From: Aureimonas mangrovi
Lineage (GTDB): Bacteria > Pseudomonadota > Alphaproteobacteria > Rhizobiales > Rhizobiaceae
Assembly: GCF_014058705.1 (NCBI RefSeq)
Contig: NZ_CP059692.1
Location: 1,307,001 to 1,371,000 of the forward strand
Length of the DNA: 64,000 nucleotides
Direction: 5' to 3'
Shown: positions 43,156-52,078 of the stretch, one piece after another
Position numbering within the stretch: position 1 is the stretch's first letter
Layout of the letters: each line of letters starts with the position of its first letter
Notes under the pieces: generated by a model
Database searches by the model: none
What the model was told of the DNA's origin: nothing
What the model saw: the letters and a program-made list of their open reading frames with translations, nothing else
Made by a program: the position numbers and the translations under genes

Positions 43156-44324
43156 TGAGCAACCGCGCCTACGCATTCCTCGCCATCGTGGCGGCGGGGC
43201 TTTTCGTCCTCTACAACTCGATGTTCATCGTGAACGAGCGGGAGAAGGCGATCGTCCTGCGCTTCAGTGAAATCCAGCGCGTCATCGACGAGCCGGGTCT
43301 CTACTTCAAGCTGCCCTTCTCCTTCGCGCGCGCCGATAACGTGCAGAAGCTGTCGGACATGCGCCAGCGGCTCGATCTTGGCCCGCTGCGCGTGCAGACG
43401 GCCGAAGGCCTCTTCTACGACGTGGACGCCTTCCTCGTTTACCGCATCCAGAACGCCGGCCAGTTCCGTCAGAACGTCGATGGCGGCCGTCTCGAGGTGG
43501 CCGAGCAGCGCCTGCGCAGCCGCTTCGATTCGGCCATCCGCGCCGTCTACGGCCGTCGTTCCTTCGAATCGGCCCTGTCCGACGAGCGCGTTGCGATGAT
43601 GGTCGAGGTGCGGGACCAGGTTCGGCCCGAAGCCGAGAATCTTGGCCTCTCGCTGGATGATGTGCGCATCCGCCGGACCGATCTGGGCGGCGATGTCGCG
43701 GGCCAGACGTTCGAGCGCATGCGCACCGAGCGTACCGCCGAGGCCGAAGGCCTTCGCGCCAACGGGCGCGTGGCGGCCGCCGAGATCCGCGCTGCCGCCG
43801 ACCGTGAGGTCGTCGAGACGATCGCCGGTGCGCGGCGCGATGCCGAGATCCTCCAGGGTGAGGGCGAGGCCGAGCGCAATTCGATCTTCGCCGGTGCCTT
43901 CGGCGCCAACCCGGAGTTCTTCGAATTCTACCGCTCAATGCAGGCCTACCGCGGCGCGATGGAGAACGCGGGCACCACGATGGTGCTGTCGCCTGACAGC
44001 GACTTCTTCCGCTACTTCAACGCCAATGTGGATCTGCCGGAGGGCACGACCTTCGGCGGTGGCGCCGCTGCGCCGACCACGCCGCCGGCTGCCGGAGCGG
44101 GAGAGGACGAAGAGATCGAAGGCGATCAGGGGGCGGCCAACGAGGCCTCACCGGCCGAGTTGACCCCCGGCGCGCAGGCCGCACGCGAGGCGGCGGAGGC
44201 AGCAGCGCGGGCCATCGCCGCCGGCGAGGAGCCGCCGAGCGTTCTCGGTTCGGACGCACCGGAGGGTGAGGCAGAAGAGGTCCCCGCGGACACAGCACCT
44301 GCTCAGCCAGCTCCGGCCAACTGA
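43155..44324 (+). CDS. hflC: FtsH protease modulator HflC, with long acidic C-terminal extension
   Basis: 389 residues. N-terminal membrane helix (AFLAIVAAGLFVLYNSMF), VNEREKAIVLRF and the SPFH domain, then EILQGEGEAERNSIFAGAFGANPEFFEFYRSM, a standard HflC segment. After about residue 300 a low-complexity tail of Ala, Glu, Pro and Gly extends for some 90 residues beyond the usual end of the family. Partner of HflK. A perfect terminator hairpin follows 19 bp after the stop. Confidence 0.94.
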   Translation: MSNRAYAFLAIVAAGLFVLYNSMFIVNEREKAIVLRFSEIQRVIDEPGLYFKLPFSFARADNVQKLSDMRQRLDLGPLRVQTAEGLFYDVDAFLVYRIQNAGQFRQNVDGGRLEVAEQRLRSRFDSAIRAVYGRRSFESALSDERVAMMVEVRDQVRPEAENLGLSLDDVRIRRTDLGGDVAGQTFERMRTERTAEAEGLRANGRVAAAEIRAAADREVVETIAGARRDAEILQGEGEAERNSIFAGAFGANPEFFEFYRSMQAYRGAMENAGTTMVLSPDSDFFRYFNANVDLPEGTTFGGGAAAPTTPPAAGAGEDEEIEGDQGAANEASPAELTPGAQAAREAAEAAARAIAAGEEPPSVLGSDAPEGEAEEVPADTAPAQPAPAN

Positions 44325-44342
44325 CCGCCGGCATGAGACGAG

Positions 44343-44368
44343 ACGCCCGCCCCACCGGCGGGCGTTTC
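44343..44368 (+). terminator. intrinsic terminator after hflC
   Basis: Perfect 9-bp stem ACGCCCGCC / GGCGGGCGT with a 5-base loop and a short TTT after it, ending the hflKC transcript before degP. The degP gene therefore probably has its own promoter. Confidence 0.75.
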
Positions 44369-44460
44369 CATGTCCGGCCCTTGATTCCACCGCTTTTGTC
44401 CGCTTGCCTCCAAGGCGAGGCCACGCCGAGATATGGCACGGGCGGAGATATGGACCCGCG

Positions 44461-46038
44461 ATGACGACCCTGCGCACGCTTCTCGCCGCCTGCCTCGCCG
44501 GAGGTGTCCTCGCCTCGCCGGTCCTTGCTCAAGGCGTCATCGAGCCGCCGGCCGAAGGCGAGGCGATCGCTCCGCAGCCGCCGACCGCGACCACGATGGA
44601 GCCCGAGGCGCAGGGCGTGCCGGCCGCATCGGCGCAGCCGCGCATGCAGGGGCCGGCCTCGGTCGCCGATCTCGCCGAAGGCCTGCTCGACGCTGTGGTC
44701 AACATCTCGACATCGCAGAACGTGCCCGCCGCCGGGCGCGGGCTGCCGCCGCTCGACGCGCCGGACGGCTCGCCGCTGCAGGACTTCTTCGACGAGCTTC
44801 TGCGCGAAGACGGAAATGCCTCACGCAGCGTCCAGTCGCTCGGCTCGGGCTTCGTTATCGACGAGAGCGGCATCGTCGTCACCAACAATCACGTCATCGC
44901 CGATGCGGACGAAATCACCATCAATTTCGCCGATGGGCGAAGCCTGGAAGCGAGCATCGTCGGCGTCGATCCGGCGACCGATATCGCGGTCCTGCGGGTC
45001 GAGCCCGACCGTCCGCTCACGGCCGTTTCCTTCGGGCGCTCGGACGAGGTGCGCATCGGCGACTGGGTGATGGCGATCGGCAACCCGTTCGGCCTCGGCG
45101 GATCGGTGACGGTCGGCATCGTCTCGGCACGCGGCCGGCGCATCACCGACGGGCCCTACGACGATTTCATCCAGACGGACGCGGCCATCAATCGCGGCAA
45201 TTCCGGCGGCCCGCTCTTCGACATGTACGGGCGTGTCGTCGGCATCAACACCGCGATCATCTCGCCGACGGGCGGCTCAATCGGCATCGGCTTCTCGATC
45301 CCGGCCCAACTCGCCGAAAACGTCATCGGCCAGCTTCGTGAATTCGGCGAGACGCGCCGCGGCTGGCTCGGCATCCGCCTGCAGGCGGTGACGGAGGAGA
45401 TCGCGGAAGGCCTGGGCCTGCCGGAGGCACGGGGCGCGCTCGTCATGGGCGTGGTGCCGAACGGCCCTTCGGACGGCGGCTCGATCGAGGTCGGCGACGT
45501 CATCGTCGGCTTCGACGGGCGGGAGGTCGAGACTTCGCGCGATCTGCCACGCATCGTCGCGGAAACGCCGGTCGGCAGCACGGTGACGATCGATCTCCTG
45601 CGCAAGGAGAATGCGGATGCGCCGGTCGAGCAACTCTCGGCCGAGATCACGCTCGGGCGATTGGAAGGCAACGAGGAGGCGTCCGCGAACGAGGTGGAAG
45701 GCGGCGAGCCCGCGGAGGACGCCGAGCAGGCGCCCGCGCGCTCGCCCACGCTCGGCATGCGGCTGACCGATCTGACCGCCGAACTGCGCGAGCGCTTCTC
45801 CATCGCGGAAGCCGTGAACGGGGTCGTGGTCGAGGAGGTCGATCCGGACTCGAGCGCGGCCGAAGAAGGCATCGAGGCTGGCTTGGTCATCGTCGAGATC
45901 GCACAGGAAAGCGTCGGCAGTGCCGATGCCGTTCGCACACGGCTGGGCGAACTGCGCGAGAGCGGCCAGCGCAACGCGCTGATCCTGATCTCCGAGGGCA
46001 ACGGCGACCTGCGCTTCGTCGTCGTTCCGCTGGACTGA
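44461..46038 (+). CDS. degP: periplasmic Do/DegP-type serine endopeptidase
   Basis: 525 residues from ATG 44461, with a signal peptide ending near VLAQG. Trypsin-fold protease domain with catalytic His (VTNNHVIADADE), Asp (PATDIAVLRVE) and Ser (INRGNSGGPLFD). Two PDZ domains follow (one near RGWLGIRLQAVTEEIAEGLG, the second at LGMRLTDLTAELRERF). It degrades or holds misfolded envelope proteins. Adjacent to hflKC, as common in this order. Confidence 0.95.
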   Translation: MTTLRTLLAACLAGGVLASPVLAQGVIEPPAEGEAIAPQPPTATTMEPEAQGVPAASAQPRMQGPASVADLAEGLLDAVVNISTSQNVPAAGRGLPPLDAPDGSPLQDFFDELLREDGNASRSVQSLGSGFVIDESGIVVTNNHVIADADEITINFADGRSLEASIVGVDPATDIAVLRVEPDRPLTAVSFGRSDEVRIGDWVMAIGNPFGLGGSVTVGIVSARGRRITDGPYDDFIQTDAAINRGNSGGPLFDMYGRVVGINTAIISPTGGSIGIGFSIPAQLAENVIGQLREFGETRRGWLGIRLQAVTEEIAEGLGLPEARGALVMGVVPNGPSDGGSIEVGDVIVGFDGREVETSRDLPRIVAETPVGSTVTIDLLRKENADAPVEQLSAEITLGRLEGNEEASANEVEGGEPAEDAEQAPARSPTLGMRLTDLTAELRERFSIAEAVNGVVVEEVDPDSSAAEEGIEAGLVIVEIAQESVGSADAVRTRLGELRESGQRNALILISEGNGDLRFVVVPLD

Positions 46039-46053
46039 TCAGGCTATTTCGCT

Positions 46054-46938
46054 TCAGCGCGTGTGGAAGTCCCGTGCGCGGTAGCCCTGCATGAACAGGA
46101 GGGCGGTCAGGTCGCCGTGATCAATGCGAAACGGCGCCTTGGCCGCGACGGTCGGCTTGGCGTGGATCGCGACGCCCGAGCCGGCGGCAAGGATCATCGG
46201 CAGATCGTTCGCGCCGTCGCCCACAGCCATCGTGTCCGCGAGCCGCAGCCCATGCTCCTCCGCGATGGCATTGAGGGCGTCCAGCTTGGCCTGTGCACCG
46301 AGGATCGGCTCGCCGACCGTTCCGTCGAGCTTGCCGTCCGTGGCGTTCAGCGTGTTGGCGCGGTTTTCGTCGAAGCCGAGCCGCTCCGCGATCACCGAGG
46401 TGAAGGCGGTGAAGCCACCGGAGACGAGCGCGGTGCGCGCGCCGTTCAAGCGCATCGTGGCCACGAGTTCGCGCCCGCCCTCGGCCAGCGTGATGCGCTT
46501 TTCGATCACCTCGTCGATGACGGAGACGGGCAGGTCGCGCAGGAGCGCCACGCGCTCGCGAAGGGCCGGCTCGAAGGCGATCTCGCCGTTCATGGCGCGC
46601 GCAGTGATTCCGGCGACCTTGTCCTTGATGCCCAGCGCGTCCGCCAGTTCGTCGATGCACTCCTGCTCGATCATCGTGGAATCCATGTCGGCGAGGAGAA
46701 GGCGCTTGCGCCGGCCGGCCAGCTGCTGCACCACGCAGTCGACCGCCTCCTCGCGCGCGAGCCGGTGCAGGCTGTCGACGATGTCGGACGTCATCGGCTG
46801 CTCGATGACGATGTCGCATGCGACGCCGTCTTCCAGCCAGTGGACGTCGCCGACGCCGGCGCGATCAACGGCTTCGGATGCGAGCGTGCGGTTCACGCGC
46901 GGATCGTTTCGGGCGGAGATCAGCGTGGCGACGAACAT
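46054..46938 (-). CDS. serB: phosphoserine phosphatase
   Basis: 294 residues from ATG 46938. HAD-family enzyme for the last step of serine synthesis. The N-terminal ACT-like region is followed by motif I LLADMDSTMIEQE (Asp nucleophile), motif II VSGGFTAFT and motif IV VGDGANDLPMI. The frame continues upstream to 47760 but that part overlaps miaA and is not coding. Divergent from miaA with only 12 bp between the start codons. Confidence 0.95.
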   Translation of the reverse strand: MFVATLISARNDPRVNRTLASEAVDRAGVGDVHWLEDGVACDIVIEQPMTSDIVDSLHRLAREEAVDCVVQQLAGRRKRLLLADMDSTMIEQECIDELADALGIKDKVAGITARAMNGEIAFEPALRERVALLRDLPVSVIDEVIEKRITLAEGGRELVATMRLNGARTALVSGGFTAFTSVIAERLGFDENRANTLNATDGKLDGTVGEPILGAQAKLDALNAIAEEHGLRLADTMAVGDGANDLPMILAAGSGVAIHAKPTVAAKAPFRIDHGDLTALLFMQGYRARDFHTR

Positions 46939-46950
46939 TTGCGGGGTGCC

Positions 46951-47853
46951 TTGAAGAACGCGGTAGGGCCGAGCGCCATCCTGATAGCCGGGCCGACAGC
47001 CAGCGGCAAATCCGCACTCGCCGTCGAACTCGCGCGCGCGTTCGGAGGAGAGGTCGTCAACGCAGATTCCATGCAGGTCTATGACGGTCTGCGCATTCTC
47101 TCCGCGCGGCCCGAGCCGTCCGACATGGGCGGCGTGCTCCATCATCTCTACGGGCACCGCGATCCGGCGGCGCCCTACTCGGCGGGCGACTGGTCTCGCG
47201 AGGTGGCCGCGCTCCTGCCCGAAATCACTTCGAGGGGAGCAATCCCCGTCTTCTGCGGCGGCACGGGGCTTTACTTCACGGCGCTCGAGGGTGGTCTCGG
47301 CGACAAGCCTGTCGTCCCCGAGGCGGCTCGCACGTTCTGGCGGGCCCGGATGGCGCAGGAGGGGCCGGCCAGGCTCCACGCCGTTCTCGCCGAGCGCGAT
47401 CCGGAAGCGGCATCCAGAATTCGCGCGAGCGACCCTCAACGGATCACACGCGCTCTCGAACTGAGCGAGGCCGTCACGCCGCCGGGCAGTTTGACAACCA
47501 AAGCGCTGATCCCGGCCGGTCGCGTGCGCCGGATCGTTATCGCACCGCCACGCGATCTTCTGCGCGAGCGCATCGCGGCGAGGTTCGACGCGATGCTGGC
47601 GGCGGGCGCGATGGAGGAGGCGCTCGCCTTCGCCGCACGTCCCGGCGCAATGGACGGGCTCGCCGCCAAGGCCATCGGGCTGACCGAACTCGTGGCGGCG
47701 CAGGCGGGTAAAGTGACGCCGGAGGCGGCACGCGCGGCTGCGATCACCCGAACGCGGCAATACGCCAAGCGTCAGGAAACGTGGTTTCGCAACCAGTTTG
47801 GCCCCGAATGGCAGCGGATCGAAAGCGCCGAGGCGGCTCTTCTGGAACTCTGA
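46951..47853 (+). CDS. miaA: tRNA dimethylallyltransferase
   Basis: 300 residues from TTG 46951, the only start that fits the family (ILIAGPTASGKSALAVELA P-loop at residue 9). Adds the dimethylallyl group to N6 of A37 in tRNAs reading UNN codons. Further motifs: VVNADSMQVYDGL, FCGGTGLYFTALEGG, RDLLRERIAARFDAML and QYAKRQETWFRNQ. The region between serB and miaA is too short for separate promoters, so control elements of each must lie within the other gene. Confidence 0.93.
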   Translation: MKNAVGPSAILIAGPTASGKSALAVELARAFGGEVVNADSMQVYDGLRILSARPEPSDMGGVLHHLYGHRDPAAPYSAGDWSREVAALLPEITSRGAIPVFCGGTGLYFTALEGGLGDKPVVPEAARTFWRARMAQEGPARLHAVLAERDPEAASRIRASDPQRITRALELSEAVTPPGSLTTKALIPAGRVRRIVIAPPRDLLRERIAARFDAMLAAGAMEEALAFAARPGAMDGLAAKAIGLTELVAAQAGKVTPEAARAAAITRTRQYAKRQETWFRNQFGPEWQRIESAEAALLEL

Positions 47854-47906
47854 TGGCCGCGCCCTGTTTCTGTGTCGACGAAGCGACAGAGAACGGACTG
47901 AGCAAC

Positions 47907-48746
47907 ATGATCGACGCCGTTCCGAACGACCATCGCGAGGCGTTAGAGAAGGCGGCGCGCCTCGGCTATCTGGCTCGCGCGCTCGTCTTCTTTACCATCG
48001 GCTACTTCGCTTTCCGTTCGGCCTTCGCCGCCGGTGAGATCATGAACGAGCGCGAGGCGATCCGAGAGATCGTGAGCACCCCGGTCGGCGGTGTCATGCT
48101 GGTGCTTCTGGTCCTCGCGCTGCCGTCCTTTGCGATCTGGCGTTTCCTCCAGGCCTTCCTCGATGCCGACGGATACGGGACGGACGCCAGGGGGCTCGCG
48201 ACGCGCGCCGGCCGTTTCCTTTCCGGCTGCATCTATCTCTTTCTCACCATCTATGCCGGTTCGTTGCTCTTCGGCCTGTCGTCGGCCAGCGGGGAGGGCG
48301 GCTCCGCCGGCGTCGTCGAGGCCTGGGCGCCGGTCTTCGGCCCATGGTTCACGATCCCGATCGGCATCGTTCTTCTCGGCGTTGCCGCTGCGCATCTCAA
48401 GAAGGCTTGGAGCGGGGATTTCCTGCGCTTCCTGTCGCTGCCGCCGAAGCATGCCGGGTGGATGATCCGTGTCTGTCAGGCCGGACTCTCCGCTCGCGCG
48501 ATCGTCTTCGCGGCGCTGGCGATCCTGTTCTTCACCAGCGTCGCCCGTTGGTCGCCGGAGGACACACCGGGCATCCAGGATGCGCTTTACCAGATTTCGA
48601 CATGGCCGTTCGGTGGTCCGCTGCTGGCTGCCACCGGCGTAGGTCTGATCGCCTTCGCTGCCTACTGCCTGCTCCTCGCGCGCTTCGGGCACATTCGCGT
48701 GCCGGACCTCGATCCGGGGCAGGCGATGGCGAAACTGCGTGCCTGA
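47907..48746 (+). CDS. DUF1206 membrane protein
   Basis: 279 residues with six hydrophobic segments arranged as three similar repeats, each beginning with a motif like the first, ARLGYLARALVFFTIGYFAFRSA, and repeated at TRAGRFLSGCIYLFLTIYAG and CQAGLSARAIVFAALAILFFTS. This triplicated pair-of-helices pattern defines DUF1206. Function unknown. Starts 54 bp after miaA. Confidence 0.88.
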   Translation: MIDAVPNDHREALEKAARLGYLARALVFFTIGYFAFRSAFAAGEIMNEREAIREIVSTPVGGVMLVLLVLALPSFAIWRFLQAFLDADGYGTDARGLATRAGRFLSGCIYLFLTIYAGSLLFGLSSASGEGGSAGVVEAWAPVFGPWFTIPIGIVLLGVAAAHLKKAWSGDFLRFLSLPPKHAGWMIRVCQAGLSARAIVFAALAILFFTSVARWSPEDTPGIQDALYQISTWPFGGPLLAATGVGLIAFAAYCLLLARFGHIRVPDLDPGQAMAKLRA

Positions 48747-48756
48747 TCTTTTTCGT

Positions 48757-48785
48757 TTGACGCATTGGTGAAGCATCGCTAGCAT
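48757..48785 (+). promoter_or_regulatory. putative ilv promoter
   Basis: TTGACG (48757-48762), 17-bp spacer, TAGCAT (48780-48785). The start of transcription is expected about 48791-48793, only one to three bases from the AUG of the leader peptide at 48794. The leader would then be translated almost without a 5' leader. Confidence 0.6.
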
Positions 48786-48793
48786 CCGGCTTC

Positions 48794-48844
48794 ATGAAAA
48801 AGATGCTCATTCTCGTAAGCTGGCGCACACGCGAGGCGGTCTGA
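48794..48844 (+). CDS. ilvL: ilv leader peptide (attenuator), 16 residues
   Basis: A 16-codon frame, MKKMLILVSWRTREAV, with consecutive Leu, Ile, Leu, Val codons and a stop at 48842-48844. Branched-chain residues at this density directly upstream of acetolactate synthase genes are the hallmark of a transcription attenuation leader: ribosomes stalling at these codons when charged tRNA is short would change the fold of the following RNA. No ribosome binding site is seen, and the predicted transcription start is adjacent, so translation is probably leaderless, as described for trpL in Sinorhizobium. Confidence 0.8.
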   Translation: MKKMLILVSWRTREAV

Positions 48845-48903
48845 CGGACCGCCCGGCTGATGCCACGTGTGCGCTGACCAAGGCCCCCTAGAGGGCCTTT
48901 TTT
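48823..48903 (+). promoter_or_regulatory. ilv attenuator: nested leader hairpins and terminator
   Basis: Outer stem GCGCACACG (48823-48831) with CGTGTGCGC (48866-48874), inner stem GGCGGTC (48835-48841) with GACCGCC (48847-48853). The first arms lie in the leader peptide codons, so a ribosome would prevent both. The terminator AAGGCCC/GGGCCTT (48880-48899) is followed by six T. A stalled ribosome at the Leu-Ile-Leu-Val codons should free other pairings that decide whether the terminator forms. Confidence 0.75.
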
Positions 48904-48974
48904 GTTGCCCGGATTTCAGAAGATCACCGCTGCCGGAACGGCGCGGAAAAGACCACAGGGACGGAACAGCGGTC

Positions 48975-50768
48975 ATGGACGACAGGACGATCGATACCGG
49001 CATTCGCCAGATGACGGGCGCACAGATGGTGGTCCAGGCGATGAAGGACCACGGCGTCGCGCATCTCTTCGGCTATCCCGGCGGGGCCGTCCTGCCGATC
49101 TACGACGCGATCTTCCAGCAGAGTGACGTCGAGCACATCCTCGTGCGCCACGAGCAAGGCGCGGGCCACGCTGCCGAGGGTTATGCGCGCTCCACCGGCA
49201 AGCCGGGCGTCGTTCTCGTCACGTCCGGGCCGGGTGCGACGAACATGGTCACGCCGCTGCAGGATGCGCTGATGGATTCCATTCCGCTCGTGTGCATCAC
49301 CGGGCAGGTGCCGACGCCGCTGATCGGCTCGGATGCCTTTCAGGAATGCGACACGGTCGGCATCACGCGACCCTGCACCAAGCACAACTGGCTGGTGAAG
49401 GACGTCGAGGATCTCGCCGAGATCCTGCACGAGGCATTCCATGTCGCCACTACGGGACGGCCTGGGCCGGTCGTCGTCGACATCCCGAAGAACGTCCAGT
49501 TCGCGACGGGCACCTACACGCCGCCGCCGTCCGCGACAGCGCGCCAGCGCTACCAGCCGAAGCTCGACGCCGACGCGGGCCGGATCCGTGCCGCCGTCGA
49601 ACTGATGGCCTCGGCGAGGAAGCCGATCTTTTATACGGGCGGCGGCGTCATCAATGCCGGGCCAGAGGCCTCGCGCCTCCTGAGGGAACTGGTGGCGGCG
49701 ACGGGCTTCCCGATCACCTCGACCCTGATGGGGCTCGGCGCCTATCCGGCGAGCGGCGACAAATGGCTCGGCATGCTCGGCATGCACGGCACCTACGAGG
49801 CCAACCTCGCCATGCACGATTGCGACGTGATGGTCTGCATCGGCGCGCGTTTCGACGACCGCATCACCGGCCGGCTCGATGCCTTCTCGCCGAACTCGAA
49901 GAAGATCCATATCGACATCGATCCCTCGCAGATCAACAAGACGGTGCGCGTGGACCTGCCGATCATCGGCGATGTCGCGCATGTCCTGAGGGATCTCCTC
50001 GCGGCCTGGACGGAAACCGGCGCGAAAGCGGATGCGCAGGCGCTGGCCGCGTGGCACGGTCGCATCGACGACTGGCGCGCGCGCAACTGCCTCGCCTTCC
50101 ATCAGGAGGGCGATGTGATCATGCCGCAGCAGGCGATCAAGCGGCTGTACGAGCTGACGAAGGACCGCGACACCTACATCACCACGGAAGTCGGCCAGCA
50201 TCAGATGTGGGCCGCACAGTTCTACGGCTTCGAGGAACCCAACCGCTGGATGACCTCGGGCGGGCTCGGCACCATGGGCTACGGGCTGCCCGCCGCGCTC
50301 GGCGTGCAGATCGCTCACCCGGACGCACTGGTGATCGACATCGCGGGCGATGCCTCGGTGCAGATGACGATGCAGGAGATGTCGACGGCCGTGCAGTTCG
50401 GCGCACCGATCAAGATTTTCATCCTTAACAACCAGTACATGGGCATGGTGCGGCAGTGGCAGCAGCTCCTGCACGGCAATCGCCTTTCGCACTCCTATTC
50501 CGAGGCGCTGCCGGACTTCGTGAAGCTCGCCGAAGCCTATGGCGGCGTCGGGCTGCGCGTGGAGAAGGCCGGCGATCTTGACGGCGCGATCCAGGAAATG
50601 ATCGACGTGAAGCGGCCGGTGATCTTCGACTGCTGCGTGCAGAACCTCACCAATTGCTTCCCGATGATTCCGAGCGGCAAGGCGCACAACGAAATCCTTC
50701 TGCCCGACGAGGCGAGTGACGAGCGCGTCGCCAACGCCATCGACGCCAAGGGCAAGGCGCTGGTCTGA
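48975..50768 (+). CDS. ilvB: acetolactate synthase large subunit
   Basis: 597 residues from ATG 48975. ThDP- and FAD-dependent enzyme for the first shared step of valine, leucine and isoleucine synthesis. Motifs: FGYPGGAVLPIYD, RHEQGAGHAAEGYAR with the catalytic Glu, VTSGPGATNMVTPL, and the ThDP site GDASVQMTMQE to NNQYMGMVRQWQQL. The gene could equally be named ilvI. Controlled by the leader and attenuator just upstream; the small subunit gene follows 45 bp downstream. Confidence 0.96.
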   Translation: MDDRTIDTGIRQMTGAQMVVQAMKDHGVAHLFGYPGGAVLPIYDAIFQQSDVEHILVRHEQGAGHAAEGYARSTGKPGVVLVTSGPGATNMVTPLQDALMDSIPLVCITGQVPTPLIGSDAFQECDTVGITRPCTKHNWLVKDVEDLAEILHEAFHVATTGRPGPVVVDIPKNVQFATGTYTPPPSATARQRYQPKLDADAGRIRAAVELMASARKPIFYTGGGVINAGPEASRLLRELVAATGFPITSTLMGLGAYPASGDKWLGMLGMHGTYEANLAMHDCDVMVCIGARFDDRITGRLDAFSPNSKKIHIDIDPSQINKTVRVDLPIIGDVAHVLRDLLAAWTETGAKADAQALAAWHGRIDDWRARNCLAFHQEGDVIMPQQAIKRLYELTKDRDTYITTEVGQHQMWAAQFYGFEEPNRWMTSGGLGTMGYGLPAALGVQIAHPDALVIDIAGDASVQMTMQEMSTAVQFGAPIKIFILNNQYMGMVRQWQQLLHGNRLSHSYSEALPDFVKLAEAYGGVGLRVEKAGDLDGAIQEMIDVKRPVIFDCCVQNLTNCFPMIPSGKAHNEILLPDEASDERVANAIDAKGKALV

Positions 50769-50813
50769 ACGATCGCTCCGAGACCACTCCTCATTCCCGC
50801 TATTGGACATTCG

Positions 50814-51395
50814 ATGAGCAACGCCCTGCAGCCGCCTGCCTCCGCCTATTTCATCACCGACGAGAAGCCGGCCGACGAGGCGCGCACGCTCGCGATCATC
50901 GTCGACAACGAACCGGGCGTGCTGGCCCGCGTCATCGGCCTCTTCTCGGGGCGCGGCTACAATATCGAGAGCCTGACGGTCTCCGAGACCGAGCACGCCA
51001 AGCATCTGTCTCGCATCACCATCGTCACGCGCGGCGCGCCGCCAGTGATCGAGCAGCTGAAAAGCCAGCTCGACCGGATCGTGCCCGTCCACCGCGTCGT
51101 CGACCTGACGCTCGATGCGCGCCGTTCCGCCGAAGATGGGCCGATCGAGCGCGAACTCGCCCTCGTCAAGGTGGCGGGCACCGGCGACAATCGCGTCGAG
51201 GCGCTGCGTCTCGCCGACGCCTTCCGAGCCAAGGTCATCGATTCGACGATCGAGCATTTCGTCTTCGAGATCACCGGCAAGTCCTCGAAGATCGAGAAGT
51301 TCATCGCGATCATGTCGCCGATCGGTCTCATCGAGGTATGTCGCACTGGGGTCGCCGCGATGAGCCGCGGCAAGGATGGCATGCTCGACGCCTGA
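50814..51395 (+). CDS. ilvH: acetolactate synthase small subunit
   Basis: 193 residues. An ACT domain at the N-terminus (LAIIVDNEPGVLARVIGLFSGRGYNIESLTV) binds valine for feedback inhibition; the C-terminal ALS_ss_C domain follows (RELALVKVAG, VIDSTIEHFVFEITGKSSKIEKF). Together with the large subunit it forms the regulated holoenzyme. The first 20 residues before the ACT domain form a short extension usual in alphaproteobacteria. Confidence 0.96.
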   Translation: MSNALQPPASAYFITDEKPADEARTLAIIVDNEPGVLARVIGLFSGRGYNIESLTVSETEHAKHLSRITIVTRGAPPVIEQLKSQLDRIVPVHRVVDLTLDARRSAEDGPIERELALVKVAGTGDNRVEALRLADAFRAKVIDSTIEHFVFEITGKSSKIEKFIAIMSPIGLIEVCRTGVAAMSRGKDGMLDA

Positions 51396-51441
51396 CGCCG
51401 AGCTATCGCGGCAGCGCCGCAATCCGATCCGGAAATCTTCG

Positions 51442-52041
51442 ATGGCTTACGAGCTCTTTCTCGCGCTAGCGACCTTCGCCTTCGTCGGTTCGGTCACGCC
51501 GGGGCCGAACAACTTCATGCTGATGACGTCGGGCGTGAACTTCGGATTCCGCCGGACGGTGCCGCACATGTTCGGTATCGCCTTCGGCTTTTGCGTGCTC
51601 CTGCTTGCCGTCGGCTTCGGCCTCGGCGCGCTTCTCCATGCGTACCCGGCGCTGGAGATGGCGATGAAGATCGCGAGCGCGGCCTATCTCGCCTGGCTGG
51701 CCTGGAAGATCGCGTTCTCCAGCGCGCTCGGGAAGGTGGAGAAGGCCCAGGCTCGGCCCATGACCTTCATGGAAGCCGCCGTCTTCCAGTGGATCAACCC
51801 GAAGGCCTGGGCGATGGCGCTCGTCGCGATGGGCGCCTATGCCAGTGCCGAATCGCCCATCGTTTCCGTGCTGCTGGTCGCGGCGACGGTGACGATCGTC
51901 GGCTTCCCCAGCGTGTCGATCTGGACCGGCTTCGGCATGGCGCTACGGCGCTTTCTGGAGGATCAGCGGCGGCTGCGGATCTTCAACATCGTCATGGGCG
52001 TGCTGCTGCTTCTGACCATCTGGCCACTCGTCGCCAACTGA
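51442..52041 (+). CDS. LysE/RhtB family translocator (amino acid exporter)
   Basis: 199 residues, about six membrane segments, with the LysE signature SVTPGPNNFMLMTSGVNFGFR near the N-terminus and EAAVFQWINPKAWAMAL in the middle. Exports amino acids or related metabolites; the substrate is not clear. Its place 46 bp after ilvH suggests, but does not show, export of branched-chain amino acids. Confidence 0.88.
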   Translation: MAYELFLALATFAFVGSVTPGPNNFMLMTSGVNFGFRRTVPHMFGIAFGFCVLLLAVGFGLGALLHAYPALEMAMKIASAAYLAWLAWKIAFSSALGKVEKAQARPMTFMEAAVFQWINPKAWAMALVAMGAYASAESPIVSVLLVAATVTIVGFPSVSIWTGFGMALRRFLEDQRRLRIFNIVMGVLLLLTIWPLVAN

Positions 52042-52078
52042 CGCTTGCCCGGCGCCGCCAATTCTGCGACGCGGGTGC

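Noticed and set aside
46063-46950. Upstream extension of the miaA frame (about 296 codons)
   Set aside because: It runs antisense to serB and lacks any MiaA similarity; the P-loop starts nine residues after TTG 46951.
48924-51422. 832-residue open frame on the minus strand across ilvB and ilvH
   Set aside because: Antisense shadow of acetolactate synthase genes with no domain signature.
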